Shown piece by piece: positions 39,481 through 42,031 of a DNA stretch of 42,031 nucleotides; position 1 is the stretch's first letter, and each line of letters starts with the position of its first letter. The notes under the pieces are model-generated. The model ran no database searches, was not told the DNA's origin, and saw only the letters and a program-made list of their open reading frames with translations. Both the position numbers and the translations under genes were made by a program. Origin of the DNA: Acidimicrobiaceae bacterium (GTDB lineage Bacteria > Actinomycetota > Acidimicrobiia > Acidimicrobiales > RAAP-2); contig PNAT01000158.1 of assembly GCA_003169675.1 (NCBI GenBank), positions 1 through 42,031 on the forward strand, given 5' to 3'.

Positions 39481-41033
39481 GTCGTGACACCTGATTTGGA
39501 GTACGGCAGGCCAATGGTCATTCGGGCACCACCTGATTCCCCGTTTTCAATCGACACGGTGCCATTATGAGCGTCAGCGAACCGCTTGACGATGGCCAGT
39601 CCCAGTCCAGTTCCCACCGCCCTAGTGGTGAAAAATGGCTCCAACAGGCGATCGATAACTTCTGGGTCGATGCCCTCGCCACTGTCCTCGACGGAGATCT
39701 CAAAGTACCCATCCCGCTCTGAACCTGAAACTCGCAGAGTTCCCCCATCGGGCATGGCCTGGTAGGCGTTGGTAATGAGATTGGTCAACATTTGGACCAA
39801 CTGAGCCCGGTCGGCCTGCAAGTAAACTCCGAGGAATCCAAGATCTACCTCAATTCCCGTAGGGGGAGGAGTCGATTCAAGGACTTCGTCGACTATGGAT
39901 TTAAGTTCGACCGGAATGAGTACTGCTTCGCGCTCTCGCATATACGAGGTGAGGTCTTCGCACAGCGATGCCGCTCGGTTCGTTTCACGCTCCAGCCGGT
40001 CGAGGTAGCCGTCAAGCTCGGCATCATCGTGGCCGGAGAGCCGGGTGCGGGCCAGGAAGAGCAAGTTGATGGCAGCTCCCAGAGGGTTACGCAACTCATG
40101 GCCGATCACGGTCGCCATTTCCCCGACCGCGGACAGCCGTTCCCGGTTTACCAGAGACGCCTGGGCTGCGATCAGTTCCTCGGTGCGCTCTGTGGCAACC
40201 CCTTCGGCATAGCGCCGTCGCCGGGCAAGGATCTCTGAAGTAAGCCCGACCAACAGAGCAATGACCAATCCCGCGGCCCCGACAACCCACGGCGTCAAGC
40301 GCGACGCTGTCCCCACCAGGGGTGATTTGGCACTCGCGAGGACGAGCCATCTCGAGCTGCCGACCGTGATGACCGAGTTCCCCACAGGGTTCGGCAGAGG
40401 TCGCAAGCCCAAATTCCCCGAGATGAGCTGTGCTGGGTCGGCCGTCGCCGACGCGTACAAACTGACATAGAGCTGTTGGTAAGGAGGGGCTTGGCTCTTG
40501 CTGGGGATGCTCGGAGTTATCCGCGTAAGTCCGATGACCACTGGGCCTGGCGGACTGGAATTGGTATGTACCACGAGTCCGAGAAATGTCTTGTCCCCGA
40601 TGTGGAGCACCTTCGTCCCCGAGAGACTTCCCCCACCGCTGGCCACCGCGGTTGCAAGCGGTGGGGGAAGAGCCTGGCCAACCACAAAGTCCGGCCCGGC
40701 CGCCAGGACCACGGTGTACCGGCCCGCGACCGAATTGGCGACGGCTATGGAAGACCCTGGGCTCACGGATAGGAACCCGGTCTGCGCCCTGAACAGGCTC
40801 GGCGAGTCTTGTGTCGCCGCCATGACTTGGCCGAGCGTGTTGAGCGGCGCCCCGATGGCGCTGATCCCCTCATTGAGGACCAAGGCGAGCTGGCTGGTGT
40901 CACTCTGAAGAAGTGACTGTTCTTGGGCGGCGACACCGTGCCTCAGAAACATAAAACTCACGATTACCAATCCCGCGACGATGATCGTCACCACTACGGA
41001 CAAAGGCCTCACGGAACCCGTGTTGTTTCTCAT
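39477..41033 (-). CDS. Membrane sensor histidine kinase (HisKA/HATPase_c)
   Basis: 518 residues. TM1 is about residues 10-31 and TM2 about 245-270, with a roughly 210-residue external sensor domain of unknown ligand between them. A linker of basic and helical sequence leads to H312 in GHELRNPL (H-box). NLITNAYQAM is the N-box, and DSGEGID and TGLGLAI are the G-boxes. ATG at 41033 has GGGGAAA a few nt upstream; the longer frame to 41096 lacks a clear ribosome site. It heads a three-gene operon whose outputs are a CheY-like regulator and a REC-GGDEF-EAL protein, so it most likely controls c-di-GMP. Confidence 0.92.
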   Translation of the reverse strand: MRNNTGSVRPLSVVVTIIVAGLVIVSFMFLRHGVAAQEQSLLQSDTSQLALVLNEGISAIGAPLNTLGQVMAATQDSPSLFRAQTGFLSVSPGSSIAVANSVAGRYTVVLAAGPDFVVGQALPPPLATAVASGGGSLSGTKVLHIGDKTFLGLVVHTNSSPPGPVVIGLTRITPSIPSKSQAPPYQQLYVSLYASATADPAQLISGNLGLRPLPNPVGNSVITVGSSRWLVLASAKSPLVGTASRLTPWVVGAAGLVIALLVGLTSEILARRRRYAEGVATERTEELIAAQASLVNRERLSAVGEMATVIGHELRNPLGAAINLLFLARTRLSGHDDAELDGYLDRLERETNRAASLCEDLTSYMREREAVLIPVELKSIVDEVLESTPPPTGIEVDLGFLGVYLQADRAQLVQMLTNLITNAYQAMPDGGTLRVSGSERDGYFEISVEDSGEGIDPEVIDRLLEPFFTTRAVGTGLGLAIVKRFADAHNGTVSIENGESGGARMTIGLPYSKSGVTT

Positions 41034-41069
41034 TGCATTTCCCCGCCTGTCGTCTGCGACAAACCTACT

Positions 41070-41294
41070 GTGTACACCCTCGTCGTTGCTGGCCACAAGA
41101 AGGTTGAGAACGGCAACGATCCCAAAATCATCGGCGAATCCCAGCAGTACTTATGGGACTTCTCGCGATTCGCCGCTCAGGAGGCCACGGCGGCTGGCAT
41201 TGTCAACGGGATGCTCGAGATCTATCCCGATTGCAGCAACCTCCGCACCCTCTGGTATTCCGCGAAGGCTGCCATAGATCGGAAGGACAGCTAA
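41070..41294 (+). CDS. Possible small hypothetical protein
   Basis: A 74-residue frame beginning at GTG 41070 and divergent from the histidine kinase. Residues are unlike a random high-GC frame: few Arg and Pro, and segments such as IIGESQQYLWDFSRFAAQEA and LEIYPDCSNLRTLWYSAKAA look like amphipathic helices. No ribosome site is visible. No family is recognised. It may be a real small cytosolic protein or chance. Confidence 0.35.
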   Translation: MYTLVVAGHKKVENGNDPKIIGESQQYLWDFSRFAAQEATAAGIVNGMLEIYPDCSNLRTLWYSAKAAIDRKDS

Positions 41295-41331
41295 CACAGC
41301 CCGCCCGATTGTCGGTCCACCAAACCGGTGC

Positions 41332-41362
41332 CCCCAAACGCCGGGCCAGGCGCGGCTTGGGG
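41332..41362. terminator. Hairpin between the small ORF and the lipoprotein gene
   Basis: CCCCAA (41332-41337) pairs with TTGGGG (41357-41362), and CGCC/GGCG pair inside. It lies between convergent ends, where a terminator is expected, but no T-run follows in either direction. Confidence 0.3.
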
Positions 41363-41375
41363 TGGCAGCTGAATT

Positions 41376-41771
41376 TCAGCGGATGCCGGTGTCGCAGAAC
41401 ATGTTGGCTTGGACCGTGGCCCCAGCTGATACGACCACCTTCACCGGCGGACACCTCGGCAGGACCGATCCGGTCAGGACATTAAGGGTGTAGGTCCCGG
41501 CTGGCACTGTGATCCGGTAGGTACCGTCTTTGCTGATCGTGGCCGTCCGTGTGGTCCCGTCTGTTCGGCGGGCAGAGACAGCCCCCGAGACCGGCCGGGG
41601 CGGGCACGGATGGCCGGCTTGCTCGACCGGGCAGGTCGGACCGGCGGTAACGGCGCCTCGTACGATCCCGTATGCCGCCGGCACCGACGTCAGCGTGGTC
41701 GCGGTGGACCCGCATCCCGACGCGATGGTGGCCACCGTCATGGCAATAGCGAGGATCCCGGTGCGTCTCAT
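41376..41771 (-). CDS. Lipoprotein with carboxypeptidase-regulatory-like domain
   Basis: 131 residues. The signal sequence ends at a lipobox ASGC with C20, so the protein should be lipid-anchored outside the cell membrane. The mature part (from GIVRGAVTAGPTCPVEQAG) is a small beta-sandwich of the CarboxypepD_reg type with DGTYRITVPAGTYTLNVLTG. Five Cys in TCPV, PCPP, RCPP and FCDTG may form disulfides. Such domains often sit as structural or binding modules. ATG at 41771 is chosen over the longer frame because the lipobox then lies at the normal distance. Confidence 0.75.
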   Translation of the reverse strand: MRRTGILAIAMTVATIASGCGSTATTLTSVPAAYGIVRGAVTAGPTCPVEQAGHPCPPRPVSGAVSARRTDGTTRTATISKDGTYRITVPAGTYTLNVLTGSVLPRCPPVKVVVSAGATVQANMFCDTGIR

Positions 41772-41927
41772 CGCCCTATCGGACGCTAGCCGTGTATTCC
41801 GCACATAGAGGTCGTTAGTTTGTTGCAAACTCGTGCTGGTTCCGCCTCGACCCTCCACCATGGGCTGCCCCACTTCGCCGGTTTAGAGCTGAACGCCTTC
41901 CCATCAGCGCCGACATACCCTGAGTGA

Positions 41928-42031
41928 ATGAGCATCGACGACGAAGGTCGCGCTCCCATCTGCCCTTTTTGCGGGGTGACTACTCTACCGGGTGACGCGG
42001 GGCACGTTCTCGACCCACGCTTCATCTGTGA
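41928..42031 (+). CDS. Start of a zinc-ribbon-type small protein, cut by window edge
   Basis: The 34 codons present are open at the right edge. They begin MSIDDEGRAPICPFCGV and reach LDPRFIC, with C-P-F-C followed by a Cys 20 residues on, as in a zinc ribbon. A weak GAG ribosome site lies upstream of the ATG. The family cannot be named from this fragment. Confidence 0.45.
   Translation, partial: MSIDDEGRAPICPFCGVTTLPGDAGHVLDPRFIC

Noticed and set aside
1-42031. Mobile element, CRISPR array or prophage
   Set aside because: No transposase, integrase, repeat-spacer pattern or phage structural gene was found; the recurrent overlaps and similar gene style argue for ordinary chromosome.

Overview
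The window is about 42 kb of high-GC, gene-dense DNA. Starts are mixed ATG, GTG and TTG, and many genes overlap by 4 bp (ATGA or GTGA). The repertoire includes cobalamin-dependent ribonucleotide reductase, DUF2236/MpaB proteins, type II NADH dehydrogenase and many SDR, acyl-CoA dehydrogenase and amidohydrolase-2 genes. Together these suggest an actinobacterium, plausibly an uncultured member of Acidimicrobiia. That placement is inference: there is no rRNA or other marker gene here. I found no tRNA, rRNA, CRISPR array, transposase, integrase or phage gene.

Layout, 0-12 kb. First comes the 3' end of an AlaC-like aminotransferase, then an SMP-30 lactonase, a PlsC-type acyltransferase and an ACT-domain protein. 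A tightly coupled leftward operon follows: SDR, a diverged QueA-like protein and a SufR-like Fe-S regulator. Next are glycerol kinase and class II ribonucleotide reductase nrdJ, which has a strong promoter and two candidate NrdR boxes. A secreted DUF3558-like protein and a GAF-GGDEF cyclase are divergently arranged.

12-24 kb is a catabolic region. An MpaB-TetR pair precedes a rightward cluster of SDR, amidohydrolase, acetoacetate-decarboxylase-like protein, second amidohydrolase and methyltransferase. A leftward set holds Nudix, NDH-2, acyl-CoA dehydrogenase and an SDR. A SnoaL-like protein and two aldo/keto reductases follow. Most of this looks like CoA-linked or ring-compound breakdown, but the substrate cannot be read from the sequence.

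24-32 kb: ribosome-rescue hydrolase ArfB, SurE nucleotidase, aldose 1-epimerase, an SDR, a second DUF2236 protein, a PanE-like reductase, a DinB-fold protein and a large Cys-type sulfatase.

32-42 kb has visibly lower GC. It holds a small membrane protein, a membrane-anchored PQQ-like beta-propeller, an enoyl-CoA hydratase/SDR pair with a short upstream reading frame, an amidohydrolase-fold protein lacking the usual metal ligands, and a leftward signalling operon (sensor histidine kinase, CheY-like regulator, REC-GGDEF-EAL protein). A lipoprotein and the start of a zinc-ribbon protein close the window.

The points most worth a second look are the SDR-QueA-like-SufR-like operon with two palindromes in its promoter region, the amidohydrolase/decarboxylase cluster, the paired NrdR boxes, and several enzymes that keep their fold but have lost catalytic residues.
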